Origin: Eublepharis macularius
Taxonomy: Eukaryota; Chordata; Lepidosauria; Squamata; Eublepharidae
Length of the DNA: 64,000 nt
Direction of reading: 5' to 3'
Assembly (NCBI RefSeq): GCF_028583425.1
Contig: NC_072793.1
Span: 173,515,681 to 173,579,680, forward strand
Shown: piece after piece, positions 31,889 through 42,812 of the stretch
How positions within the stretch are numbered: the first letter of the stretch is position 1
How the letters are laid out: every line of letters starts with the position of its first letter
The notes under the pieces: model-generated
Told to the model about the DNA's origin: nothing
What the model saw: only the letters and a program-made list of their open reading frames with translations
Database searches by the model: none
Position numbers and translations under genes: made by a program

Positions 31889-34800
31889 GTGAGGGGGCTT
31901 CGCCAGGGAGTGTGGCTGGGGCACGGGATACGACCCTGGGCAGCCACACAATCCGCATGGATTGCCCTGTCTTTCTAAGGAACTCCCTCCCTAGCCTGTT
32001 TCCTCTTCCTTTTCTCATCCGTTTCCCCTTTATGGGATTCTCACTTCTGTTACAGGTGCAGGAGAAGATGGTGCAGGAGGGTGACCGTGGAGCAGCTTTT
32101 ACAGGTAGGCTCAAAAGCTGCGTGTGGTTCCCACTGGGTGCCAGGAATCTGTGGACTGTGTTTTATGTTCCCTACATCCGTATTGGAAAGAAGCTCCATT
32201 CTCCATTCCAAAATTTGCTTGAGCCAGTATCTCTGCATTTCAATGAGCTGTTTTAGTTATTAACATGAACTAGTATAGAGACAATTATTTTTTCCATCCA
32301 AGGATAGGAATGGAAAATGCTTGTAAAGTATAAACTGCCTTCTAATTAATTTTTTATCCTTCATAGGTGGTGCCTTGAAACCAGTGACGCATTCTTTGCC
32401 CCCTCTTTGTGACAGAGAGAAAGCAGCTTCCATGCAGCCAGATCAGGTAAGTGAGAATCTGGCTCTCTTTCCCTTGCCTGCTTTCTCTGCTGCTGAATAG
32501 ATAGAAAATGAAAATGTGTGGATCTACAGATCATGCCCCTCAATGTCTCCTCTCCCTCCCTTGTTGAATATCTGTGCTGCTCACTGGACCGAACTTGAGA
32601 ACGTCTGGTGGAGGTCTGAGTGCCTGAAAGCAAGCATCTCATTATAGTCCTTTGGGAGTCCAGTTAGGGAAGAATTGTGACATTATCTGTGAGGAGAAAG
32701 AGGTTTTTTATTTTACCCCCTATTTTCAGGGTCTAGTGACTTTTGAGGAGGTGTCTGTATACTTCACGGAGGAGGAGTGGGCCCTGTTGAATCTGGACCA
32801 AAGAAGCCTTCACAAGGAAGTCATGGAGGAAAACCATCATAATGTGGCCTCTTTGGGTAAGACTCTCCTTTCTCTTATTCATGGATGCTGAAGGCAGAAC
32901 TTGCTCCTTCTAAGAAGGACTCTTGTAGTGTTCCAGCAACAGAGATTCGCAGTAGGGCAATGAAGTGGTCCCGCATGCAGGCAAGAGAGGGGCGTGTGTT
33001 CTTGTGGATTCCTCAAAAAATGGTTTGTAAATTAAAATATTGGTTTGTAAGCTAAAAGGAATAACTGCGCCCTTCCAACTGCTCATTGAGGATTCAGCCG
33101 GCTCATTGTTCTTCAGAGGCATCAGATCTTGAGTGCAGGTGGAAGTCCATTCAAAGCAGGGGAGAATGGGGGGGGGGTTCGCCTCCGTAACGCAACATTC
33201 TCAAGAACCTTTCGGAGCAGCTGAGGGAACTAGCATTTTGAAAAAATAATAACAATAATGCTTGTATTTTGATAGGTCCTTAATGTGTATTTTACAAAGT
33301 ACAAGAAGACATTTTTCGTTGCCCCGCAGACCTTAAAATGTCCCATTGGACATGAGCCAATGGGCCTGTCGGGGGAAGGGGCTTAAGGGATGAATTGGAG
33401 TCATCGTAGTATAGTCATTCTGCATACACCAGTGTAGGCTTAGGCAGGAAGCACACAAGTAGGAAAACGAGATGGCAGTGCTTTGAAGAACAAAGCAAGA
33501 AAATCAGGGGTTTAACAGGTGAAGTTTTGGTCTGTGTTTCACAGAATCACAGAGTTGGAAGGGGCCATACAGACCTTCTAGTCCAACCCCCTGCCCAATG
33601 CAGGATGAGCCTAAAGCATCCCTGACAAATATTCATCCAGCCTCTTCTTGAAAACTGCCAGTGAAGTTTAAAGAGCTTTGCATGTTGAATTCCTGTGTGT
33701 CAGGCTGCTATTAAAGTCAAAAGAGCAGATCCTTTCAGAAAGATGCTGGCATTGAAGAAAAAGCTGTTTTGAGTCCCCTCAAGGAAAGGTAGGTTAAAAG
33801 TCCTAATTAGTGAAATATGTTAAAAAATTATTTTTTGATTGTTAGTAGGAGTTCAAGGTTTCAGGGGATCCATCTCATTTTCCCAAACAGGGAAGACTGT
33901 GAGGTCCTTTCAGAGTGAAAGGAACCCTTAGTGTCCTTGTCAGAGCCATGTCAAACTAAGATGTTGGACCCAGCTTGCCTTTGGAGGGGGATAAGATAGC
34001 TGTATCCTCGGGATCTGTATCCTTGTGACTCTGTTCCCTTCTCCGTGCTGAAGTTCCTGCCCACAGGTGATGCCAGTTGGAAAAGCAGATCTTGAAGGAG
34101 ATTTTCCTTCTGATCCTTTATGGGATTTGATTGACCCTTGCTGACTCAGTGAAAAACCTAGGGGTTATATTGGATCCAGCACTGCTGCTATAGAAGCAAG
34201 AAAATGCAGAAGCAAAGAAGGTCTTCTCTCAACTTAGACAATCCTGGAAGGTGGGCTCCTACCTCAACATGGCTGTTCTGGCACCTGAATTCATGCCACA
34301 GTGGTTCTGAAATAAAGCTGTGCTCCAAACTGGTAGTCCAGGGAATGCTGTTCTGTGTTTGAATACAGGAAGAGATCTGCCAGTTCTGTTCTGTAATTAT
34401 CATGAGTAATTCTTGGCATACTTTCTTGCTTTGGCCTTTGCTTGAAGGTCTTGCCAATCTTTTATTTTCATTTCAGAAGCTGATGATCCCCAGAACAAGG
34501 TGGAGGGAGAACCAAGGAAGCTGTCATTGGATGGGAAAGAGCAGGGAAGAAACACTGGAACAGAACAGAACTGGTGGAATGAATCCTGTGCTTCTCAGAG
34601 TGCTGAGTCGCAGGTCATCCCACCAGACCAAGGAAAGATCAATTGCCCTGTATGTGGAAAAACATTCATTTATCAGTCAGTGTTTGATAGACACTGGAAA
34701 ATCCACACAGAGGAGAAACTATATGAATGTTTTGAGTATGGAAACGCCTTTTCTCAGAAGGAACATCTTTCGGAAAGCAGAAACATTCATACAGAAGGCA

Positions 34801-35474
34801 AAGCTCATAAATGCTTGGAGTGTGGAAAGAGCTTTACTCGAAGTACAAACCTTACTGTCCATCAACGAATCCACACAGGGGTGAAACCATATAAATGCTT
34901 GGAGTGTGGAAAGAGCTTCAGTGAAAACAAACACCTTACAGCCCATCAGAGAATCCACACTGGAGAGAAACCATATAAATGTTCTGAGTGTGGAAAGAGC
35001 TTTGCTCGGAGAAATTACTTTAGTACCCATCGACGAATCCACACAGGGGAGAAACCATATAAATGCTTCAAGTGTGGAAAGAGCTTTGCACAGCGTGGCC
35101 AGCTTGTTGTCCATCAACGAATCCATTCAGGGGAGAAACCATATAAATGTTTGGAGTGTGGAAAGAGCTTTGATAAGAGTACAAATCTTACTGTCCATCA
35201 ACGAATCCACACTGGAGAGAGACCATATAAATGCCTGGAGTGTGGAAAGAGCTTTGCACAGCGTGGCCACCTTGATGTCCATCAACGAATCCACACAGGG
35301 GAGAAACCATACAAATGTTTGGAGTGTGGAAAGAGCTTTGCTCGGCGTGCCCAGCTTACTATTCATCAACCAATCCACACAGGGAGAAGACATAAGTGCT
35401 TGACATGTGGAAAGAGTTTCAAACAAAACACACAGCTTAGCTACCATGAGAGAATCCATGGAGAAGACAGATGA
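31556..35474 (+). CDS. Gene 3: SCAN-KRAB-C2H2 zinc-finger protein (528 aa)
   Basis: Exons 31556-31888, 32056-32104, 32367-32446, 32730-32856 and 34477-35474 sum to 1587 nt, an open frame. Start ATG in GGGGAGGATGAGG. SCAN, two linker exons, KRAB A-box and 9 intact fingers, the shortest array of the set. The frame ends at TGA in ...HGEDR; the gene 4 equivalent reads CGA and continues into a degenerate finger and tail, so gene 3 is shortened by about 50 residues. Expected to be a nuclear DNA-binding repressor. Its promoter is altered by an insertion and lacks the shared E-box, so expression may differ from its paralogues. Confidence 0.93.
32056..32104 (+). CDS. Gene 3 linker exon (49 nt)
   Basis: [17 protein letters not shown], identical to gene 2, as are the surrounding introns up to about 32212. 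Confidence 0.85.
32367..32446 (+). CDS. Gene 3 linker exon (80 nt)
   Basis: (G)[14 protein letters not shown] segment ending ASMQPDQ; phase 1 in, phase 0 out. Confidence 0.87.
32730..32856 (+). CDS. Gene 3 KRAB A-box exon
   Basis: [17 protein letters not shown], then [17 protein letters not shown] and NHHNVASL. 127 nt, donor G|GTAAGA. Carries the same MEE variant. Confidence 0.95.
32857..33538 (+). other. Gene 3 intron 4, 5' part
   Basis: Homologous to introns of genes 4 (46886-47330) and 5 (52623-53240). No coding sequence or recognisable repeat. Confidence 0.5.
33539..33662 (-). mobile_element. CR1 LINE 3' end, antisense
   Basis: CAGAATCACAGAGTTGGAAG, CTAGTCCAACCCCCTGCC and CAGCCTCTTCTTGAAAACTG are the reverse complement of the CR1 3' end. 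Genes 4 and 5 lack it at the matching intron point. Confidence 0.85.
33663..34079 (+). other. Gene 3 intron 4, middle
   Basis: Matches gene 4 (47340-47740) and gene 5 (53250-53630), for example GTTCAAGGTTTCAGGGGATC. No coding sequence. Confidence 0.5.
34080..34310 (+). mobile_element. L2-like LINE fragment
   Basis: Matches the L2-like element at 55100-55330: GTTATATTGGATCCAGCACT, GGTCTTCTCTCAACTTAGAC, GCTGTTCTGGCACCTGAATT. Shortened relative to gene 5; the insertion predates the gene 3/gene 5 split. Confidence 0.7.
34477..35474 (+). CDS. Gene 3 C2H2 finger exon (9 intact fingers)
   Basis: Contacts in order: YSVR, [decayed finger 2], RTNV, EKHA, RNYT, QGQV, KTNV, QGHV, RAQI, QTQY. Finger 2 (CFEYGNAF...) has lost zinc ligands, as in genes 2 and 4. 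The linker before the last finger is one residue short (HTGRRHK). After the TGA, the old reading frame still shows a KCGKSFVGNRTLTAH-type remnant to about 35534. Confidence 0.96.
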
Positions 35475-35859
35475 TCTATATATTTGAAGTGTGGAAAGAG
35501 TTTTGTTGGGAATAGAACTCTTACTGCCCATTGAAACACTCCCACAAGAGACACCATACCTTGCCTTTCTCTTCAGCAGTGATCCCAAATTGTTCTCCTC
35601 TCTTCCATTTTTCCTCACAATAAGCCTGCTGAAAGGAAAATTTGACTGTGAATGAGTCACTGGCCCACTGACAGCCAGCAACTTTCAGAGGCGTAGGTGG
35701 GATTTGGACAGACTCTCTGACAACTCCATCCAACTGGCCCTGACAGTTACTTGGTTTTGTAAAAGAGGAGGCATGTTCCTCTTACTGGCATAAAATAATG
35801 AAGACTTGAAATGACAACTAATGAAAGTTAAAGAAAGGAATGCCAAAGTAGTATTATAG
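35475..35859 (+). other. Gene 3 3' flank with untranslated finger remnant
   Basis: Bases 35475-35610 are the former C-terminal finger and tail, now behind a stop. The rest matches the gene 4 flank (49943-50210). No other gene. Confidence 0.6.
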
Positions 35860-36130
35860 CTGAATATCAAGAAGACCAAAGTAATGACTACTGAGTAATT
35901 ACATAATTTTTAACATTGACAATGAAGAAATTGAAATTGTTAAATATTTTCTTTTCCTTGTCCAAATGGGAGACTAAAAATAATGAAGCTGAGGCCATTG
36001 TAGAAAAACGAGATGGCTTAACTCAATAAAGGAAGCCACAGTTTCCGGTTTGCAAAATATGAGTAAGACTGTTTAGGACATTTTGTAGGTTAATTCATAG
36101 GATTGTCATGAATTGGAGTGACTTGATGAC
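35860..36130 (+). mobile_element. BovB LINE remnant
   Basis: AAGAAGACCAAAGTAATGAC, GAGATGGCTTAACTCAATAA, then TTGTCATGAATTGGAGTGAC are BovB ORF-end and tail sequence, heavily decayed. Same position as after genes 1, 4 and 5. Confidence 0.65.
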
Positions 36131-36491
36131 TTATAACACAAACACAAATGTTCCACCTTCCCTGTTTCTGCTTCCTTTCTCCTGAAGGTTGACAGAAAGG
36201 GGCTCATGTATTTCTATGGTCCCCCCTTGCACTATTACAACAATCCAGTGGAATACGTTAGGCTGAGACAGTGTTGTTACAAATATAGTTAGAGATATAG
36301 GAGAACTGCCGTTGAATTTGGTCAAGAAACTCATACAAGATGTATTTGTACAAAGAAATAGGGCTAGCCTGCTGCCATAGCTAGACATGACACAAAGGAA
36401 TTCTAGAGGCCTAGAAAAGAACAGCCTTGGAGAGGGGCACGAAGAAGAGGCGTAACATGGTCCAATGGCCTTGTGTAGATTGTGGAGAGTA
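36131..36491 (+). other. Gene 3 3' flank, no gene
   Basis: Paralogous to 4821-5130 and 59260-59610. Nothing coding. Confidence 0.5.
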
Positions 36492-36501
36492 GATAAGGAA
36501 A

Positions 36502-37121
36502 AGACCCACCAGAAAAATACAACAGATGCTACGTCCAGCAAAAGACAGTAGAGACCCCCTCACCTCTGCAGGAGTATACCGTATACCCTGCAGCTGTGGA
36601 CAAGTTTACATCGGGACCACAAAGCGTAGAATCCAGACAAGAATAAAAGAACATGAAAGACACTGCAGACTTGGACAACCTGAAAAATCAGCAGTGGCTG
36701 AACATAGCCTAACTCAAACAGGGCACAGTATCTTATTCCAGGACACCAAAATACTGGACAACACTTCCAACTACTTTGTCAGACTGCACAGGGAAGCCAT
36801 TGAAATTCATAAGCATAAGCACAATTTCAACAGGAAAGAAGAGACTTTAAGAATGAATAGAGCATGGTTTCCAGCCCTGAAAAACACCAGGCTAACAAAA
36901 CACTCTATACCTGACAATAGCCCTGCAGAGAAGATCAACCCCACCCCGCCTGAGTAGATATAAATGACCTGCCAACATCTTTTCCACACTGTGACACTGA
37001 GAGATCTCTGTCTTTTGGGGCTACACCTCTGAAGATGCCAGCCACAGCTGCTGGCGAAACGTCAGGAACTACAATGCCAAGACCACGGCTGTACAGCCCA
37101 GAAAACCCACAACAACCAGTG
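36502..37121 (+). mobile_element. Penelope-like element, 5' truncated, GIY-YIG frame open
   Basis: The frame 36526-36957 encodes a GIY-YIG endonuclease: GVYRIPCSCGQVYIGTTKRR (GVY and YIG motifs, CxC before YIG), RIKEHERHCRLGQPEKSAVA with EHSLTQTGH, and a C-terminal IEIHKHKHNFNR. An untranslated tail with a hammerhead core follows. The element is flanked by GATAAGGAAA at 36492-36501 and 37122-37131. It lacks the reverse transcriptase part. The perfect flanking repeat and open frame suggest a fairly young insertion. Confidence 0.88.
37026..37066 (+). ncRNA. Hammerhead ribozyme motif in the Penelope tail
   Basis: Stem I CCT, core CTGAAGA (37029-37035), stem II GCCAGC/GCTGGC with a 7-nt loop, core GAAA (37056-37059), palindromic minimal stem III ACGT, C at the GTC cleavage triplet (37063), stem I partner AGG. 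All conserved positions are present. Minimal stem III hammerheads of this kind are described for Penelope elements. Activity is not shown here. Confidence 0.75.
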
Positions 37122-37131
37122 GATAAGGAAA

Positions 37132-37689
37132 GTTCAGCAGGGTGTGTAGGTGATTAATTCAGGAACTCCTGGAAAACCTAATTGTATTCTGATATTTGCA
37201 CATCTCCGGGGGTGTGGGGCTGTAAGCTACTCTCGCTGCATGACTCACGTTAGTAATTTTTCAGCTATTGGTTGGGGTTTGCCAACCATTTCCTGCCTTG
37301 CTAGGCAGCATGTCTGTGTTTAAAACACGTTAGGAGTGGGCTTATGAGGGGCTTTATGTTAATATGAGGGCAGGTCTGACTGCTAACGATTTCACCAGCA
37401 CCACCCCATGGAAGAGCCACATATGCATGGGTGAACGTCATTTCACTTACATTGAGAGGCAATGGCTGCTGGGATTTCCAAGCAAGGAGGGTGGAGGAGA
37501 GAGGGTTGGGAAACAGGCTTAATAGGGAGTGGAGTCATCAACAGAAAAATGGTACATTGGTACATTGTCGAAGAAAACAAAGCTAGGTTAAAAGTAAAAA
37601 TTGTTTTGGGAACCAGGGGCTACTTCCCTACAGACAGTAACATGGATAAAGGTCTCTATCTAAAGTCATAAAACCATAACCTAAGCAAT
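37132..37689 (+). other. Intergenic, unassigned
   Basis: No supported gene or repeat family. Confidence 0.3.
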
Positions 37690-38180
37690 GCAATTGGAAA
37701 ACATAAGCAAAATAAATGGATGCGATAACTAAACAAAAAAAGCAAAGGAAATGCAAACAACGTGATGCGCCATAAAAAAAGCACAAGCAAAAAAGCACAA
37801 GCAAAACGCAAATTAAACTAATCAATAAAGGCAACCGATCCGTGCCGTTCAAACAGTGAACAAAAGTCAAATGGAAATCAAATCTAAATGAAAAGCAAAT
37901 AATCAAAAACAATGCCGTGTACCACAAAAACACACTAGCAATGAAATAAATAGAAGCTGTAAATCAAAATAGAATAAATGAAAAAGCAAATGATCAAAAG
38001 CAATTCAAACAATAGGCAAAAATCAATGGGTTCAATAAAGGAATACATTCAATCAAACAGCAATCAAAATGCAAATGCAACTTCATACACAAGGTGGGAA
38101 AGAGAGTTTTTACATCTCCTCCCCCAGAGTCCAGAATGACTGCAGTGTGAGTAATTCACGTGGTGAATGAATCCGTGGAG
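37690..38180 (+). repeat. A-rich unassigned repeat, copy B
   Basis: Second copy of the repeat at 18708-19170, sharing CAAAAGTCAAATGGAAATCA, AAATCAATGGGTTC and AATGAATCCGTGGAGTTCCA. Non-coding. Confidence 0.5.
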
Positions 38181-38813
38181 TTCCACTCCCCCCCCCCACC
38201 AAGTAGCTGAGCGCCTGCAGTTCAGAAGCGATTTTTGCTAGAGACTTTGTAATTGGGAGGTGGCGGGCAGTGGCTTGCTGTCTCCTAGGTGTGGAAACGA
38301 AGCATGCAGGCTACGGATCCTTGCCAGGGTGCCTTCCGTTAGAGAGTAAGCTGAAAACGTTAGCAAATGGGGCTCTGCGCAGCCAGGGCTGCGGCTTGTG
38401 GAGGAGCCATTGGAGGAGATCAGAGTCCTTTGGGCTGCCAGTCTCCTGTGGATTAAAAGGAACACCGCCAACATTTCACTCAAGGCTATTAGCCAAGCAA
38501 TCTGGCGTCTTACTTGCTGGGTGAAAGTACTTGGAAAGCAATGACAATAAAGCTCTCTGGATGGGTTGGGGTAAAAAAAAATTTGCAGCCCAACTACAAA
38601 AATCACCACGAACCCTGTGAAGTGGATCAACAAGGGAAATAATGCTGTGCCAGAGAGCAGAGTGCCCTGAAAAGAGGGAGCAGTAGTTGAAAAGAAACTG
38701 GTTATGCACAAAACAAGCATATAAACAAAACATCAAGAACAAGCAACACCTGATCTTCTGAAAGAAACACAAATGGCAGTACATGGGACGGGATACTACA
38801 TGGATGCAGAGCC
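38181..38813 (+). other. Intergenic, unassigned
   Basis: Partly shared with 19180-19220. No credible gene on either strand. Confidence 0.3.
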
Positions 38814-39170
38814 GGATCTAGAGGGGGCAGGGGGGTTGCTTGCCCCTGGCACTGACAGAGGGAGCACCTGGCCAGGCTGCCAGCTGGGAGCATGCACCCT
38901 GGAGCTGGTGGTGGCAGTGCTGGTGGCTGAGCAGGTTGGCTGGGAGCCTGCCTATGTGCCACCCCAGCCACCTGCTATGCTGATAAGGCAGCCAGCTTGC
39001 AGGTGCTGGCCAGGAGCACACAGAATCGTGGGTGCACTCCCGGGGGCAGCCTGCCCTGCGTGATGCCGTCACTTTCAGGAAGTAATGTCATCATGCAGTC
39101 CGGGTGCACATGGGCGCTTTGCGTGGGCGCCAACAGCCCTGGAGCTGCCCCCAGGTCCTGGCGATCCTCA
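38814..39170 (+). mobile_element. hAT-type element, partial
   Basis: Begins CAGAGCCGGATCTAGAGGGG and carries GATGCCGTCACTTTC / GTAATGTCATCATGC. These resemble the termini and interior of the complete hAT at 53806-54470. The right end was not found. Confidence 0.5.
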
Positions 39171-40575
39171 CTATGGCACTGTGTGGGCATATGCTTCTGT
39201 GTGGATCCTTTTGTGAAAAAGGTGCATAAGGTGCTTCTTTCTCCCCCCCCCCCTTGTTTCAGAAGGCAGGTGGGATTGTACTTTGTGGCTGGTGCAGGAC
39301 CGTCTTGGCGATGGTGTGCAGGGCTCAGGAGCTATTGTGTTGGACTTCCCTAGTTCGGCCTCCCCCTCTGCCATCAGTCCGTTCTCAGTTCCTTCCCTCA
39401 GGTTGCACACGGCTGAGCAGATCAGTTACTCTTGTCATTATGGTACTGGAAATGGTGCCCGTTATTGGCATAAGTAACCATCAGAACGGGCTCAAGGTAT
39501 CTGGACTCTGCGGGAGCTCCTAGTTGGGTCCTTAAGAGTTCCAGAATCTCAGAAAAGATCTGCTACCTTCCTGATCATATCAGATAAAATTAGTGGGCTG
39601 TAAGGGAGCTAAAGTGACTTTAGTTTGGAAGTTAAGGCCAGCACAGAGCATTCGTTTAAAATCATCATCACCGTGGTCCCAGACTCCATGATGGTGGGCT
39701 ACATTATCAGAAACAGAGGCCTTTTCCGAGCTACATACGTCTCAGGATTCTCACCCGGAGCCTGGTGCTCCAGAACGTACAGCATTTCAGCAGTTTGGCT
39801 GGGCCAAAGCAGCTGCACATTGCCCCTCATCCACTGGATTAAATGGAGGAGGGTGAGGTCCCTAGTCTCAACGCCTGTCTGAATAGCTGGGGCATCCACA
39901 CCAGACATGCAAAGCCTGGCTAAGTGCATTAAATCAGCTCAGTTTGTGATGGGGAGCAAATGAGAGACTGCTGTGAGCCATGCAATTCCAGTGTCCCTGA
40001 TAAAGGGACTTAGCTGGTTTGTATGGCTTGTGCCTCGGTGGCAGTCGAGGGCACCTTTTCCTGGATTTACTGGCATTCTGTGTGTCCATTAGCAGCAGGC
40101 TTTTCTATGGTTTTTGTTTTTATAGGGTGAAGGGGAACTGAATTTTACCAGTTGGGATTGTGAGAGGTTTTGGGAACCTGCATCAGGGACTCATATGGAG
40201 CTATGCTGGGGAGTTCTGGCAGAGTCTCCGGGTGAACTGAAGCTAATACAGCTCTCTAAAGACGTAAGTGCTGCTTTAAAGAGTTAATTCCTTTGTGGCA
40301 TGCCTCGTTGTTGACAGCGCCACACTGAGTTTTAGCATAGGAAGCCAAGTCTTGACTGCTTGGTGGGCTTGTGAGAGCTGTTGCTGTAACATAGCAACTC
40401 TCTGTTTGGAAGCTTGAGCATGGGCTGAAAGACTCAAACTTCTGTCTGGCCTCTTGGGCGGCAGATGCAAAAGCACTTTTGTCCACAAGCAGATCAAGTT
40501 TTTCTGCTTGTAGCCTGTTGAGCTCCTGAGCCTGTAACTCAAGTATAACATTGGCCTCCTTAGCAAGGCTCACGG
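39171..40575. other. Unassigned region with minus-strand open frames
   Basis: Minus-strand frames at 39699-39929 (PSQTAEMLYVLEHQAPGENP) and 40256-40573 (ILELQAQELNRLQAEKLDLL, coiled-coil-like) look protein-derived but match nothing I can name. They may be relics of a retroelement structural protein; if so the copy is broken and old. A C-run lies at about 39241-39253. Confidence 0.3.
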
Positions 40576-41079
40576 AGTCGTTCAGGGCAACCCAAAAGTG
40601 CCAGGCTGCACACGCCTCTTTTTTTGGATCCTCTCAAAGCCACTGAGCCACGCCCCTCTGCTTGTGTGGTGGAAAGTATTCTGATTTTTCCAGAAATAGA
40701 GAAGTCACGTCTAAGTTCTATAAATTAATCAAACAAATTAACAAACGGGGCAATCAAACTATGATTGCAGGAGACTAATAGAGGCCGCCTGGAGATGATC
40801 ACCCATGGAAAGAAAAGGTTGAAAAGTGAAGCTTCTGAAAGGAACAGAGAGATTCAGAACTGGGCCCAACAGGGGGAGTTGCAGTGCCAAAAATGAGAGG
40901 AATCAGAACCTCCTAGTCCAGGTTAGCTCTGGGAAATCCCTCGGCTACTGGCAATGGAAGGAAAGGTTTACTTACAAGAAGAAGAAAGGTTCAAGCAGGG
41001 CAGACAAGGGGATGTGTGTGGAAGATATCCCCTCAGTTACAGTACAAAGTTTTTAAAACTACTTTCCTGATCTTTCAGA
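40576..41079 (+). other. Intergenic segment paralogous to 20830-21330
   Basis: Shared landmarks CCAGAAATAGAGAAGT and GAATCAGAACCTCCTAGTCC. Non-coding. Confidence 0.55.
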
Positions 41080-41160
41080 GCTGACTGGTGTTTAGAATGT
41101 CAGACTAGCTTGAAGGAGATCCAGGTTCGAAGCCCCACTCTGCCATGTTTCCGTTATGAG
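41080..41160 (+). mobile_element. Sauria-type SINE, head only
   Basis: TTAGAATGTCAGACTAGCTT and GGTTCGAAGCCCCACTCTGC (B box). A shortened paralogue of 21335-21560. Confidence 0.65.
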
Positions 41161-41184
41161 ACAATGGGGCTGAAGATGCTTCCT

Positions 41185-41420
41185 GAGGTATCCGAGCCAG
41201 TGTGGGGGAGTGCTCAGAGCATCGGATTAGGATCTGAAGAACCAGGTTTGAATCTCCACTCCGTCACTGAAAGATGCTGCCTGACACTGAGCCAGGTACA
41301 CTTTTTTCAGTGTAACCTCCCTCACAGAGTTGCTGTGCGGGTAAAATGGAGCAGAGAAGAAAAATGTAGGCTGCTTTGGGGCCCTGTTGGGGAGAAAGAG
41401 AGTATAGACATTGAGGATGA
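41185..41420 (+). mobile_element. Sauria-type SINE, uninterrupted paralogue of the L1 target
   Basis: GGATCTGAAGAACCAGGTTT, CACTGAAAGATGCTGCCTG, CTCACAGAGTTGCTGTG, GTTGGGGAGAAAGAG. It preserves the empty site of the L1 at 21666-28174. Confidence 0.8.
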
Positions 41421-41459
41421 AACATACTCTCTTCTTTACGAATAGAAGAGGGTTTAAGA

Positions 41460-41600
41460 ACCGTGAGCTATGTAACCCAGGTTCAAATGTACCACATAAG
41501 GCTGCTGGCTGACTTTGGGCTAGTCACAGGCTCTCAACAGATCTACCTTGTAGGGTTGTTGTGATTTCCTAAATGTAAATATGGGCCAACTGGATGTTGA
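41460..41600 (+). mobile_element. Sauria-type SINE, worn
   Basis: CAGGTTCAAATGTACCACAT, GACTTTGGGCTAGTCACAGG and TTGTAGGGTTGTTGTGATTT. Paralogue of 28385-28565. Confidence 0.6.
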
Positions 41601-41839
41601 GGTGGCCCTGTTGTGATGTGCAAAGCTGGTGATCAACCACTGAGTCACCTATAATAAAGAAGTGGCACAAAAATTCTCTAAATAAACAAAAAAAATAATG
41701 ATTTCCTAACAAATGAGGAAATCAGAAGATGGCTACAGGTGACTAATATTGGCCTAGAGATGATCACCCGTGGAGGGATTCTGCACCGGGGTAACAAAAA
41801 TGCAAAGCATGCCTACTGGATGAGAAAGTTCTGGGTAGC

Positions 41840-42560
41840 AGTGTGTATCAACAAGACATTGGGATGTGGGTGGATGGGAAACTAAATATAAGCAGGCAGT
41901 GTGATGCAGCAGCAAAAAAGGCAAACACAAAGTTGGAGTGTATCAACAAAGGCATAACATCCAACTCACAGGATGTCATTGTCTCACTATATACCATGTT
42001 GGTCAGGCTCCACCGGGAGTATTGTGTGCCGTTCTGGAGGCTTCATTTCAAAAAGGATGTGGACAAATTGGAACAGGAACTGAGGACAGCAACTCAGATG
42101 ATCAGGGGCCTGTGAGGAAAAGACTGAGGAACCTGGGAACGTTCAGTTTGGAGAAGAGGCTGTCAGGAGACATGATTGTTCTCTTTAAGTATTCATTCAT
42201 CTGTTCTTTATTTAGTCATTTGTCCAATTGTATAACACTTTAAATTTTTAAATGGATGTCACTTAGAGGTAAGGCAACTGTTCTTGTTGGCAACAGAGGA
42301 CAGCACTCAAAACAATGGGTTTCGATTACAGGAGGGAAGGATCTGGCTGGACCTTATGAAAAAATTCTTCATTTTAAGAGTAATTCAGCAGTGGAATCAG
42401 CTTCCTCAACCTCAGGATATGGTGGGTCCCCCCACGTTGGCAGTCTTCAAGTAGCAGTTTGAAGAAAACGTTGTGGGGATGCTTCAGGCTGCTCCTGCAT
42501 CGGGCAGGGAATTGGACTACATGGTCCATATCGCCCCTTCCAACTATGTAATTCCTTGAA
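41840..42560 (+). mobile_element. CR1 LINE 3' end
   Basis: Peptides CDAAAKKANTKLECI, LHREYCVPFWRLHFKKDV and TATQMIRGL, then a worn GGGGCGATATGG region and CCTTCCAACTATGTAATTCC at the end. A short unrelated stretch breaks it near 42190-42260. Paralogous to 28765-29383. Confidence 0.85.
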
Positions 42561-42792
42561 GGAAAAGGTGGAACAATGAAACTTCTGGAAGGAAAGGCAG
42601 AGGGATTGGGGGAACACAATGAAATGAAAGGCAGAGTCTGCAGAAAAATTGAAATAGTAGCTAAGCTGTTCTCTCAAGTACACCTATATGTGGTGGCAAC
42701 TAAAAAGAAATTCATGCACAGTCGTTTTTTATTTGCAATCATGTAAGATCCCATGCTTTATTTACTGAGATTTAAAGGCATTCTGGATCAAC
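42561..42792 (+). other. Shared intergenic segment
   Basis: Matches 9896-10100 and 29384-29600 (TGAAACTTCTGGAAGG, GGCAGAGTCTGCAGAAAA, AAAAGAAATTCATGCACAG). Confidence 0.55.
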
Positions 42793-42812
42793 AAGGATGA
42801 ATCAGTAACACC

